The notes under the pieces are model-generated. The model had not been told where the DNA came from. It saw nothing but the letters and a program-made list of their open reading frames with translations, and searched no databases. From Verrucomicrobiota bacterium (GTDB lineage Bacteria > Verrucomicrobiota > Kiritimatiellia > Kiritimatiellales > Tichowtungiaceae), in the NCBI GenBank assembly GCA_030619095.1, contig JAUXCB010000002.1, positions 1 to 19,422 of the forward strand: a stretch of 19,422 bases of DNA, read 5' to 3'. Below, piece after piece: positions 6,647-14,129 of this stretch (the first letter of the stretch is position 1; each line of letters starts with the position of its first letter). The position numbers and the translations under genes were made by a program.

Positions 6647-7534
6647 TTATAGCGAAGCCGTTCGCATGATTCGATCACAAAGCGCAGGAAAGTCGATTCC
6701 TGCGGCTGCAGCCGCCTTGGGAAGCAGGCTGTGGGTGGTGAAGCCGGGAATCGTGTTGAGCTCCAGAACAAACAGCTCCCCCGCCGGTGTCATCCGGAAA
6801 TCGACTCGCCCAAAGCCGCAGCAGTCGAGTGCCTCGAAGGTTTTAAGAGCCATCTGCTGCATCTCGTCGGCTTGTTCGGCATCGAGCTCAGCGGGAACCA
6901 CATAGAGGGTACTGTCCACCTCATATTTTGCCGCGTAGTCGTACCAGCCGGTTGCCGTCACAATTTCAACCACGGGCAGGAGATCGCCATCGACCACACC
7001 CACCGTAAATTCACGACCCGGAATAAACTGCTGCACCAGCACGGCATCATCATGTTGAAACGCATCGGTCAGTGCGGGGATCCAATCCTTTTCTTCAAAA
7101 ACCAGATGGCATCCTACACTGGAGCCCTCTCTCGGCGGTTTCACAGCCAGAGGAAGTGGAAGCGAGCGGATCTCTCCCTTTCTCAACGTTTCGCTCTCTG
7201 GAACCGGTATGTCGACGTTGCGGAGGCACCTTTCCGTTAGAATCTTATCAAATGCGATCCGGCTAGCCTCCACACCGGAACCGGCATAGGGAAGCCCCAG
7301 CTCTTCCAGACGCGCCTGCGCACCGCCATCCTCACCAAAGGTTCCATGTAACGCAATAAACACGGCCTCAACCCCCTCGGGAAGATCAAACTCCGGCGAA
7401 ATAACATCCACCTCGACGACGCTGTATCCGGCCATGCGAAGCCCAGCGGCAACCGCCTCGCCAGACGCCAGCGACACCTCGCGCTCAGCCGAAAACCCGC
7501 CCTTCAATACAGCAATATTTTTAAATTTCCCCAT
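6647..7534 (-). CDS. ddl: D-alanine--D-alanine ligase (ATP-grasp)
   Basis: Ddl joins two D-alanines in the cytosol, using ATP, to give the dipeptide that ends the peptidoglycan stem. The 295-residue protein has the N-terminal 'VLKGGFSAEREVSLASG' with the catalytic Glu, 'HGTFGEDG' (63-70), the ATP-grasp loop 'VKPPREGSSVG' (131-141), 'GREFTVGVVDG', and the metal-binding 'GFGRVDF' (240-246) and 'ELNTIPGFT' (258-266). The length is typical (about 300). I chose the ATG at 7534, with AGGA directly before it and AAGGA about 10 bp upstream. The frame is open to 7672, but that part is the translation of a dispersed repeat. A 193-bp repeat-filled gap separates it from the upstream EEP gene, so it may also have its own promoter. 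Confidence 0.95.
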   Translation of the reverse strand: MGKFKNIAVLKGGFSAEREVSLASGEAVAAGLRMAGYSVVEVDVISPEFDLPEGVEAVFIALHGTFGEDGGAQARLEELGLPYAGSGVEASRIAFDKILTERCLRNVDIPVPESETLRKGEIRSLPLPLAVKPPREGSSVGCHLVFEEKDWIPALTDAFQHDDAVLVQQFIPGREFTVGVVDGDLLPVVEIVTATGWYDYAAKYEVDSTLYVVPAELDAEQADEMQQMALKTFEALDCCGFGRVDFRMTPAGELFVLELNTIPGFTTHSLLPKAAAAAGIDFPALCDRIMRTASL

Positions 7535-7545
7535 TCCTATATTCC

Positions 7546-7564
7546 TTTTCCAAGCATTGAAAAA
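7546..7564. repeat. Family A palindrome TTTTCCAA-GCA-TTGAAAAA
   Basis: Arms of 8 bp with 7 pairs and a 3-bp centre, 12 bp upstream of the ddl start. It sits close to one arm of the CCTCGCAGAGGCGCAGAG inverted repeat, the same pairing seen at 16627-16673 and 17090-17137. Confidence 0.6.
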
Positions 7565-7581
7565 TCCAACCCCTTTGATTT

Positions 7582-7660
7582 CCTCGCAGAGGCGCAGAGT
7601 TCGCGGAGAATATCGCTTTCTGGAAACCAAATGCCCTGCGGTCTCTGCGCCTCTGCGAGG
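7582..7660. repeat. Inverted repeat CCTCGCAGAGGCGCAGAG (family B), 18-bp perfect arms
   Basis: The left arm at 7582-7599 and the right arm at 7643-7660 are exact reverse complements, with a 43-bp loop. The sequence recurs as single arms at 16627-16644 (exact) and 17120-17137 (17 of 18, inverted). The unit lies between the EEP gene stop and ddl. As RNA it could form a long hairpin. I see no gene in 7535-7727. Confidence 0.8.
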
Positions 7661-7727
7661 GAGACGTTCCATGTAGATGTTTTAGTGTCCCCCACATCTC
7701 TTGTGTAATAAGTTTTTGTGATGCACT

Positions 7728-8453
7728 TTATTTCAAAGCAAAGTCGCAGACGATCGGGAGGTGATCGGAGAGAAGAATTTTCGGCATCCAGCAACGTTCA
7801 ATTTCAATGCCGGGACTGTAGAAAATGAAATCGAGATGTCGTTTGGGTCTCCAGCTTGGAAAGGTGGGCGAATTGGCAGCATGGGCATTTTTCAGGCCGG
7901 TTGCAGCAAGAAAGAGACGCACCTCCTGCTCGCCCCAAAGCGCATTGAAATCGCCCGCGACCACACAGGGTTTTTCGATGGTTTGGAGCAGGTCGTAGAG
8001 ATCGCCGAGCTGGCGATGGCGCAGCCGGGATCCGAGCGGAAGGTGGAGAAGGAAAAAAACGACATTCTCCATTTCGAGTTCAATGAGAAGCCGCTTCATT
8101 CCGCTATCGAAATAATGAAAGGTTTCTTTGTGGTCGCTGTCGCGCACCACAAATGCGTTCCCCTGATGGCTCAATACCGGAATCCGACTGGTCAGTGATT
8201 TTTCGGCGTACTTCGAGCGATAGACATGATAATGGCCCAGCCTTTCCGCCAGGATTTCCGCCTGATTCATGCGGGATGTCCGGTAGGAGCCGGCATCCAC
8301 CTCTACCAGTCCCGCCACATCCGGATTCAGCTCATGCAGAAAATCACCGATCTGTCCGAGGGTTCGCCCATTGCGTTTCAGGTAGCCGGAAAACGGCGAA
8401 TGCATTTTTCCGCCGCCCGTTCCGTATCGGATATTGTAGAGCACAAACCTCAT
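7728..8453 (-). CDS. Endonuclease/exonuclease/phosphatase (EEP) family protein
   Basis: The 241-residue protein has the EEP fold motifs in order: 'LYNIRYG' with the metal-binding Asn (N7), 'LVEVD' with E51, 'FFLLHLPLGSRLRHRQL', 'VVAGDFNALWGE' (GDFNA 167-171), 'LDFIFYSP' and the terminal 'SDHLPIV' (229-235) with the catalytic Asp-His. Relatives cut nucleic acids, phosphoinositides or other phosphodiesters; the substrate here cannot be told. No signal peptide is seen. I start at the ATG at 8453; a TTG at 8459 is also in frame, and neither has a strong ribosome binding site. The gene lies between murC and ddl in a dcw cluster, where murB is often found, and it is not a normal member of that cluster. 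Confidence 0.85.
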   Translation of the reverse strand: MRFVLYNIRYGTGGGKMHSPFSGYLKRNGRTLGQIGDFLHELNPDVAGLVEVDAGSYRTSRMNQAEILAERLGHYHVYRSKYAEKSLTSRIPVLSHQGNAFVVRDSDHKETFHYFDSGMKRLLIELEMENVVFFLLHLPLGSRLRHRQLGDLYDLLQTIEKPCVVAGDFNALWGEQEVRLFLAATGLKNAHAANSPTFPSWRPKRHLDFIFYSPGIEIERCWMPKILLSDHLPIVCDFALK

Positions 8454-8505
8454 AAACAACCATGGCGTATTGGGTGGAGGGAATCTTGATTTATTGAATG
8501 CTCCA

Positions 8506-9855
8506 TCAGGCTTCTCCTTTGTTTACCCATTCTGTCATTCTTTCGATATCTCCAGCTCCAATAATAAGCAGAACATCCCCCCGGCGCAACTCATGATTAA
8601 TATCCTTCCACGCCATTTCTAAGGTTTGAAAACTTTTCACCTCAGGAGGCTCGGACGCTGAAAACTTTTTCAGCAAATCCTCGGTTGTTCCGCCTTTCAG
8701 AGGCTCTTCAGAGGCTGCGTAAACAGGTACAAGCCATAGTTTTTCCACTCCCTGGAAAGCGGGCGGAAAATCGGAGCCCAGCGCCAGAGTACGCGTATAG
8801 CGATGGGGCTGAAAAACACCGAACAGACGGGTGGGCTTCAGGGTTTCGAGTGCGGTGTCGATCAGTGCGCGAATTTCGGTCGGATGATGGGCATAATCGG
8901 AAATCACGGTGTATTCGCCGTCAAACACCACCTCAAAACGCCGCCTGATCGGCTTTAATGCCGCCAGCCTTTGATAGATTTCTCCCTCTTGCACCCACTG
9001 CGTACAGACCTCAAATGCAGCCATTGCATTTAATTGGTTATGACGGCCTGGCAGTGAAACTTGAAACTTGAAACCTGAAATTTGAAAACCGTACGGCACG
9101 GCTTTGGCATTTTGGGAACATAACCGGGTGGCCACCGGGTCTTCGGCGCAGTAAATAATTTTCCCGGAGGTGTTCTGGATAAATTTTTTGAAACATTTTT
9201 CGACGGCTTCGGCGTTTTCGTGGTGTTCCATATGGTCATATTCGACATTGGTGATCACCGCAATATCGGGATGATAATTGGCGACGGTACCATCGCTCTC
9301 ATCGGCCTCGACCACCATGATCTTCCCATCGCGTGCCACCCCGTCAAACCCCTCCACTTCGCCCCCGATGCAATAGCCGCAATCGAGGATCTGAGCAATC
9401 ATGGAGGCGGTGGTGGTTTTACCGTGCGTGCCGCTGACCGCGATGGTGAAGCGGTCTCGGAGCAATACCGGGAGCACCTCGCCGCGGCGACTGACCGGTA
9501 CGCTTGCATTTTTCACTTCAGGATGATCGTCCGGCACGGCGGTGGTGCGGATCACCCACTCGATCCCTTTCAGATGAGAGAGGTCGTGACCAGAGAGCAC
9601 CTCGATGCCCTTCTCCCGCAACCACCGGGTCTGGCGGTTTTCCTGTGTGTCGCAGCCACTCACTTGATGGCCGCGCTTTTGCAGCAGGAGAGCGAGACCG
9701 GCCATGCCGATCCCGCCGATTCCAAGCAGGTGAATCCGGCGAGGCAAGGAGAGAAGCCTTGCAATGGCTTGAGCAGACAGGAGTGTCTGCTCCACATGTG
9801 AGGCAGACACTCCTGTCTGCCTGTTGCTCCCCCATTTTTTTATTTCTGCACACAT
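8506..9855 (-). CDS. murC: UDP-N-acetylmuramate--L-alanine ligase (MurC)
   Basis: MurC adds L-Ala to UDP-MurNAc in the cytosol. Motifs: 'HLLGIGGIGMAGLA' (about 42-55), the ATP loop 'VSGTHGKTTTASMIAQ', 'VVEADESDGTVANYHPDIAVITNVEYDHMEHH', 'LPGRHNQLNAMAA', 'YAHHPTEI' and 'FQPHRYTRT'. With the ATG at 9855 it is 449 residues and overlaps murG by 16 bp. The first 40 residues are odd: part of them (RQTGVSASHVEQTLLSA) is the translation of a nested inverted repeat at 9771-9822. A TTG at 9747 (LPRRIHLLGIGGIGM) with AAGG about 8 bp upstream would give a 413-residue enzyme without the repeat-coded part, so the start is uncertain. A second repeat tract (9055-9089) lies in the loop before LPGRHN. Confidence 0.93.
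   Translation of the reverse strand: MCAEIKKWGSNRQTGVSASHVEQTLLSAQAIARLLSLPRRIHLLGIGGIGMAGLALLLQKRGHQVSGCDTQENRQTRWLREKGIEVLSGHDLSHLKGIEWVIRTTAVPDDHPEVKNASVPVSRRGEVLPVLLRDRFTIAVSGTHGKTTTASMIAQILDCGYCIGGEVEGFDGVARDGKIMVVEADESDGTVANYHPDIAVITNVEYDHMEHHENAEAVEKCFKKFIQNTSGKIIYCAEDPVATRLCSQNAKAVPYGFQISGFKFQVSLPGRHNQLNAMAAFEVCTQWVQEGEIYQRLAALKPIRRRFEVVFDGEYTVISDYAHHPTEIRALIDTALETLKPTRLFGVFQPHRYTRTLALGSDFPPAFQGVEKLWLVPVYAASEEPLKGGTTEDLLKKFSASEPPEVKSFQTLEMAWKDINHELRRGDVLLIIGAGDIERMTEWVNKGEA
9055..9089. repeat. Five tandem 7-bp units (TGAAACT-like) inside murC
   Basis: The units read TGAAACT, TGAAACT, TGAAACC, TGAAATT and TGAAAAC without gaps. On the murC strand they encode FQISGFKFQVS, just before the conserved LPGRHN motif. 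Seven-bp units in a coding frame are unusual and suggest a repeat inserted into a variable loop. Confidence 0.75.
9771..9822. repeat. Nested inverted repeat (GCAGACAGGAGTGTCTGC) in the murC 5' region
   Basis: GCAGACAGGAGTGTCTGC (9773-9790) and its exact reverse complement (9803-9820) flank a 12-bp centre that contains CACATGTG. Each 18-mer is itself a palindrome with 7-bp arms around a 4-bp centre. The unit is in the open murC frame and reads RQTGVSASHVEQTLLSA. It may be an inserted palindromic element or, if murC starts at 9747, part of the murG-murC junction. Confidence 0.8.
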
Positions 9856-10928
9856 TGTTCGACCAGCTCCGCAAGTTTTTCGGCGGCAGTAAGCGCGTCG
9901 CTGCACGCGGCATGCTCGCGCATTTTTCTGAGCCGATCCGGGTCTTCTATTTGCGCACGAATATAATCGGCCAGCCACTTTACCGTGCAGTCGGCCTCCT
10001 GAATCAGATCGGCCGCGCCGAGCTTTTCAAGCGCGTGTGCGTTAGCGGTCTGATGGTCACCGGCGGCGTATGGATAAGGAATCAGCAGAGCCGGAACGGC
10101 GAAAACTCCCAGTTCCGCACAGGTAGAAGCTCCGGCACGGCAAATGGCCAAATCCGCAGTCTCATAGAGAGCAGCCATCTCCTGAACAAATTCAAAAACC
10201 TCTGCATTCACGCCCGCATCCGCATAGTGCATCCGGACGCTCTCTGCATCGGCGGGACCGGTTAGATGGGTGATTTGGAAGTTGGAATTCGACACAGTGG
10301 AAACCAGAGAGGCCGCGGCCTCAGGTAGCAGCGTATTAATTGAGTGAGCCCCGGCGGACCCCCCCATCACTAAAAGAGAAAAACCTTCCTTCGGAATTCG
10401 AGATTCCTTGTTCGATATTCGTAATTCCTCTCTTAACGGCATTCCTGTCTGGACAACATTCAACCTTTTCAGGTGATAGCGACTCTCCTCAAAACAAATA
10501 CCAACCGCAGCGGCTCGACCGGCCAGAAGGCGCACGGCTTTTCCGGGCACCGCATTGGCTTCATGGAGAACAACCGGAATGCGCAACAGACTTGCGGCCA
10601 GGCAAGGGCCGATCGACGCATAGCTGCCCATAGCTAACACAACATGAGGGCGGTGACGAATCATGGCAATTAAACAACGTATCACCGCCAGTCCAATGCG
10701 GAAAGCCGTCAGCAGGGAACGGAGCGGACCAAACTGGAACCCCTCGGTTGGGATCGTGACGACTCGCCCCTTCCATCCCTGAAGCGCGGTGTGTTCCACC
10801 CCCTTCCCGGCGAGCCAGAGCGTGACGTGGTGGCCGCGGTCACGCAGAGCGCGGGCGGTTGCCAGACCGGGAAAAATGTGTCCGCCGGTTCCGCCGCAAG
10901 CGACGGCGATATGGAGTTTATTTTTCAT
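9840..10928 (-). CDS. murG: UDP-GlcNAc--lipid I glycosyltransferase (MurG)
   Basis: MurG converts lipid I to lipid II at the cytosolic face of the inner membrane (GT28 family). The 362-residue protein has 'VACGGTGGHIFPGLATA' (residues 9-25) with the glycine loop, 'LAMGSYASIGP' (98-108), 'HEANAVPGKA' (122-131), a second glycine loop 'VMGGSAGAHSIN' (187-198), and the UDP-GlcNAc binding stretch 'ADLAICRAGASTCAELGVFAVPALLIPYPYAAGDHQTANA'-type region (258-297). Residues about 168-181 (ELRISNKESRIPKE) sit between the domains and look repeat-coded, unlike usual MurG sequence. The start at 10928 has CGGAAT just upstream, provided by a hairpin repeat. It is followed directly by murC with overlap. Confidence 0.95.
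   Translation of the reverse strand: MKNKLHIAVACGGTGGHIFPGLATARALRDRGHHVTLWLAGKGVEHTALQGWKGRVVTIPTEGFQFGPLRSLLTAFRIGLAVIRCLIAMIRHRPHVVLAMGSYASIGPCLAASLLRIPVVLHEANAVPGKAVRLLAGRAAAVGICFEESRYHLKRLNVVQTGMPLREELRISNKESRIPKEGFSLLVMGGSAGAHSINTLLPEAAASLVSTVSNSNFQITHLTGPADAESVRMHYADAGVNAEVFEFVQEMAALYETADLAICRAGASTCAELGVFAVPALLIPYPYAAGDHQTANAHALEKLGAADLIQEADCTVKWLADYIRAQIEDPDRLRKMREHAACSDALTAAEKLAELVEQCVQK
10389..10424. repeat. Possible dispersed repeat translated inside murG
   Basis: On the murG strand this tract contains AACAAGGAATCTCGAATTCC, an AT-rich phrase quite unlike the surrounding GC-rich coding sequence, and it encodes ELRISNKESRIPK in the inter-domain linker. From memory, 'GAATATCGAACAAGGAAT'-type phrases are common dispersed repeats in related environmental bacteria. 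No second copy is in this window, so this remains inference. Confidence 0.45.
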
Positions 10929-10932
10929 GATT

Positions 10933-11010
10933 CCGTAATTCGTAATACGTGATACGTAACCCTAAGAAGACTCTCTTTTCCAATTACGAATCACTCGTTA
11001 CGCATTACGG
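10933..11010. repeat. Large imperfect inverted repeat (CGTAATACGT type) between folC and murG
   Basis: Arms at 10933-10960 (CCGTAATTCGTAATACGTGA...) and 10983-11010 pair at 22 of 28 positions with a 22-bp loop. Each arm is made of CGTAA-like sub-repeats. The element lies directly upstream of murG, so its edge forms the murG ribosome binding region (CGGAATC-ATG). The 146 bp between folC and murG contain nothing else I recognise. Confidence 0.75.
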
Positions 11011-11074
11011 TACGGTTTCTGTGACGTTTTTCAATGCTCTTTGTCTGAACTGTTTGCACAAGCAGATCTATAGT

Positions 11075-12352
11075 TCAGCCGCTCAAGAGTCCTTGTTTTT
11101 GGAGTTCCTTCGCAAGCAAAAGTGAGCCGGTGAAGCAAAGGACTCTCTTTTTAGCGGTTGCGACCCACTCGCGGGCGGGCTGCAGGGTTTGAATCGGCTC
11201 AACATCTAGCCCCGCAGCGTCCCCGATCTCCGCGATTTTTTCGGCGCTCATGGCCCGCTCACCGGGAAGAGTGATCGCCCATGCCTTTTTGACTGCGGGC
11301 GCAAAACAGTTCAGGATACCCTCCACATCTTTGTCCTTCATGAAGGCAAAAACAAAGCCGTTTTCAAATGTTGGAAAAAGTTCTTCTACGGTCTGGGCCA
11401 GGACGGTAGCGGCATTGGGGTTATGGGCTCCGTCGAATAGAATGGGCGGCTTCAAAGAGAGCGTCTGAAAACGCCCCGGCCACCGGACGGTCTCAAGACC
11501 TTTTTTCATGTTCAGGCGAATCGTTTCGATATCGGCAAGATCGACAAGCGTTGCAACGGCAATGCCACAGTTTTCGAGCTGAAAGCTTCCACCAAGCGGT
11601 AGATGAATGGTGCGATAATCTGTACCGCTCGCCTCAATATCAATGAGCTGGTCAGTGCGCCGGGTTTCCAGTATTTGGACAAAAACCGCTTCTTCGCTTC
11701 CGAGAATCGGGGCGTTTTTTTCAGCAGCCTTTTTGTAGATAACCGCTTCGGCCTCGACGGGCATCGGGCCGCAAATGACAGGCACCCCCTCTTTGATGAT
11801 GCCGGCTTTTTCCCCGGCTATTTCTGCGAGGTCGGCTCCTAGATAGTCCGCATGGTCCAGAGCAATCCGGGTAATGACAGACAGAAGGGGCTGCACCACG
11901 TTGGTGGAATCCCAGCGACCACCCATCCCGGTTTCGATCACTGCGTAGTCGACCTGCTCGCGGCGGAAATACTCAAAGGCCATTGCGGTGGAGATTTCAA
12001 AGAAGGTGGCGGACCGAAGTTCGAGATGTTGCGCGGCGGTCTCAACATCCGAAATCAATGTTTCGAGTCGGTCATTGGAAATCGCCTGTCCGCTGATGCG
12101 GAACCGTTCGTTAAAATGGAAGAGATGCGGCGAAGTGTACAGACCGGTCTTGAACCCGGATGCGCGAAGGACGGACTCGATCATTGCGCAAACCGACCCT
12201 TTACCATTGGTTCCAGCGACATGAATGACCTTCAACTCACGATGCGGATTACCGAGCTTTTCGAGCAAGGCGATGGTGACGTCTAGGCTGGGCTCAATTC
12301 CCAATGCGGTGCGTTTAAACAACGCCTCTACCGAGCTTTTCAGGTCGGGCAT
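11075..12352 (-). CDS. folC: Dihydrofolate/folylpolyglutamate synthase (FolC, Mur ligase family)
   Basis: FolC adds glutamate to dihydropteroate and to reduced folates. The 425-residue protein has the P-loop 'HVAGTNGKGSVCAMIESVL' (about 44-62), 'TGLYTSPHLFHFNERFRI', 'VIETGMGGRWDSTNVV', 'ALDHADYLG' with the catalytic His, 'GEKAGIIKEGVP', 'WPGRFQ', and the C-terminal domain motif 'FDGAHNPNAA'. The length is usual (about 420-430). The ATG at 12352 lies 2 bp after the accD stop (12355), so the two are probably translationally coupled; a TTG at 12358 is also in frame. accD-folC adjacency is widespread in bacteria. 'HNPNAA' together with 'TSPHL' separates it from MurC-F. Confidence 0.94.
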   Translation of the reverse strand: MPDLKSSVEALFKRTALGIEPSLDVTIALLEKLGNPHRELKVIHVAGTNGKGSVCAMIESVLRASGFKTGLYTSPHLFHFNERFRISGQAISNDRLETLISDVETAAQHLELRSATFFEISTAMAFEYFRREQVDYAVIETGMGGRWDSTNVVQPLLSVITRIALDHADYLGADLAEIAGEKAGIIKEGVPVICGPMPVEAEAVIYKKAAEKNAPILGSEEAVFVQILETRRTDQLIDIEASGTDYRTIHLPLGGSFQLENCGIAVATLVDLADIETIRLNMKKGLETVRWPGRFQTLSLKPPILFDGAHNPNAATVLAQTVEELFPTFENGFVFAFMKDKDVEGILNCFAPAVKKAWAITLPGERAMSAEKIAEIGDAAGLDVEPIQTLQPAREWVATAKKRVLCFTGSLLLAKELQKQGLLSG

Positions 12353-12354
12353 AA

Positions 12355-13200
12355 TCAATGGTCCATCATGTAGTCGAGAACGGTCGAAAGGCGCTCTTTG
12401 AGTTCTTTGCGGGGAACGACCATATCGATCAGGCCATGTTTCTCGAGAAACTCGGCGCGTTGGAAACCATCCGGCAAATCCTGCTGTGTGGTTTCTTTGA
12501 TGACACGCGGCCCGGCAAACCCGATGAGCGCACCGGGCTCGGCGACGATGACATCACCGAGGGTTGCATAACTGGCCATAACGCCTGCCATGGTCGGATG
12601 CGTTAGAACAGGAATATACGGAAGACCAGCATCTGCATGGCGGGCAAGCGCAGCACTGGTTTTTGCCATCTGCATGAGGCTATAGAGCCCTTCATACATC
12701 CGGGCGCCCCCCGAGGCGCAGACGATGATGCAGGCGCGCTTTTCAGCCGTACAGCGTTCGATCTGGCGAGTAATTTTCTCGCCGACGACGCTGCCCATGC
12801 TGGCACCGAGAAATTTGAAATCCATGACGCTCAGACCCATCGGATGTCCATTGAGTTCTGCGGCACCGGCGGTGACCGCATCTTTGAACCCGGTTTTTTT
12901 CTGGTTGGCCTTGAGCTTGGCGACGTAGGAATCTTTCCCCGTAAACTTAAGCGGATCCTTGGAGACCATGCGGGTATCCCACTCAATGAACGTTCCCTCG
13001 TCGGCGATCATATGGATACGTTCCAGACGGGGCAGCATGAAGTGATGCCCACAAACCGGGCAGACCTGCAGATTTTCGCCCAGTTCCTTTGCATAGATGG
13101 TTTCGTTGCAGCCGGGACATTTTTCCCAGAGTCCATTGGGCACATCGCGCTTGCGAACCTGAGCATTTGCAAATTTTTTCTTACCAAAAAGTAAAGCCAT
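12355..13200 (-). CDS. accD: Acetyl-CoA carboxylase carboxyltransferase subunit beta (AccD)
   Basis: AccD, with AccA, moves CO2 from carboxybiotin to acetyl-CoA in the first step of fatty-acid synthesis. The 281-residue protein starts with a four-Cys zinc ribbon: C28-x2-C31 in 'KCPGCNETIY' and C47-x2-C50 in 'VCPVCGHHF'. The crotonase-like carboxyltransferase fold follows, with 'LSVMDFKFLGASMGSVVGEKI', 'CASGGARMYEGLYSLMQMAK', 'HPTMAGVMASYATLGDV' and 'AEPGALIGFAGPRVI'. The length is normal for AccD (about 280-300). The start at 13200 has AGGGG about 6 bp upstream. accA is not in the window. It heads a pair with folC, with a 103-bp repeat-bearing gap to comF. Confidence 0.95.
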   Translation of the reverse strand: MALLFGKKKFANAQVRKRDVPNGLWEKCPGCNETIYAKELGENLQVCPVCGHHFMLPRLERIHMIADEGTFIEWDTRMVSKDPLKFTGKDSYVAKLKANQKKTGFKDAVTAGAAELNGHPMGLSVMDFKFLGASMGSVVGEKITRQIERCTAEKRACIIVCASGGARMYEGLYSLMQMAKTSAALARHADAGLPYIPVLTHPTMAGVMASYATLGDVIVAEPGALIGFAGPRVIKETTQQDLPDGFQRAEFLEKHGLIDMVVPRKELKERLSTVLDYMMDH

Positions 13201-13274
13201 AATTAACCCCTGAAATGATGAAATGGCGGGTGGAATAACAGGAAAAAAGAAACGCCACTTCCCGTCGTATGATA

Positions 13275-13298
13275 TTCCACTGTTCCACTATTCCATCG
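13275..13298. repeat. Three tandem 8-bp units (TTCCACTG, TTCCACTA, TTCCATCG)
   Basis: They lie in the comF-accD gap (13201-13303), which holds no gene. The octamers are imperfect copies of one another and suggest another dispersed intergenic repeat family. Confidence 0.55.
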
Positions 13299-13303
13299 TT
13301 ATT

Positions 13304-14029
13304 TTATCCTCTTGCCACCGTCACCACATGAACCGTTGCCGCACCGCCCTTTTTCAGCGCGTTGGCGCAGGCATTGACCGTGGCACCCGTAGTCATTACA
13401 TCATCCACCAGTAAAATTCGTTTACCATCCAACCGGGAAAAAAGCCCGACCCGAAAAGCTCCACATACGTTAGCGGCACGCTGTGGGGCTGTCAAACCCG
13501 TTTGGGTGGTGGTTGGTCGAATGCGCCGACCCGCCGTTCCCGCAAAGGGCTGGCGCATTCGACGGGCCAACGCCGTGCCAAGGAGCGCAGACTGGTTGAA
13601 GCCGCGCTCACGGCGGCGGACAGGATGGAGCGGAACGGCAGAAACACAATCAAACTCCAGATCAGAATATTCGGCTCGAACGCAGGCAAAAAGAAGTGCG
13701 GACAGATCGCGGGCAATCCAGACGGCCTTTTTATATTTCAGATCGCGAAGCGCAGCACCGACAGCACCTTCATAACGCACGGCCGAACGGGCTCTGTCAA
13801 AGGCAGGGGGTTCCCGCGAGCAGGCGAAGCAGAGGTAGTCGTGCTGCACATCGCCCGCCACCGGATCACCGCAACAAACACAAAATGGCGGATCAACCTT
13901 CGGGGTATCAGAAAGACAATCCCAGCAAAAGTGCGGGAGCGCTTCCGGGGAAGAGGTTCCGCAGTGCAGACAGTTACGAGGATAGAGCCAATCGAACATG
14001 GGATCAGAATGCAATAAAGAAGCGGTCAT
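13304..14029 (-). CDS. comF: ComF-family phosphoribosyltransferase-like protein
   Basis: ComF proteins help natural transformation in competent bacteria and are widely conserved even elsewhere. This 241-residue protein has an N-terminal zinc-ribbon region with Cys pairs C20-x2-C23 ('NCLHCG'), C35-x2-C38 ('CWDC'), C50-x2-C53 ('CVCCGDP') and C67-x2-C70 ('CFAC'). Next come 'VRYEGAVGAALRDLKYKKA', 'VPLHPVRRRERGFNQSALLG' (about 132-151) and the PRPP loop 'LLVDDVMTTGATVNACANAL' (about 206-225). All are diagnostic. The ATG at 14029 is chosen; an ATG at 13999 (MFDWLYPRNC) would still keep all motifs. It is the first gene of the long minus-strand run. A role in DNA uptake here is inference. Confidence 0.9.
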   Translation of the reverse strand: MTASLLHSDPMFDWLYPRNCLHCGTSSPEALPHFCWDCLSDTPKVDPPFCVCCGDPVAGDVQHDYLCFACSREPPAFDRARSAVRYEGAVGAALRDLKYKKAVWIARDLSALLFACVRAEYSDLEFDCVSAVPLHPVRRRERGFNQSALLGTALARRMRQPFAGTAGRRIRPTTTQTGLTAPQRAANVCGAFRVGLFSRLDGKRILLVDDVMTTGATVNACANALKKGGAATVHVVTVARG

Positions 14030-14129
14030 CTCAATGATCAACTAAACAGACAACGGCCTCGAAGCCGAACCTGCGTGCCAGACAATGACTATTCGGTTTT
14101 AAACGCTCTGTTTTTTCGCTGTTTGGTTT

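Noticed and set aside
7537..7794. Minus-strand 85-codon frame before ddl
   Set aside because: It is made largely of the translated family B repeat (LCASARKSK-type peptide) and overlaps the EEP 3' end.
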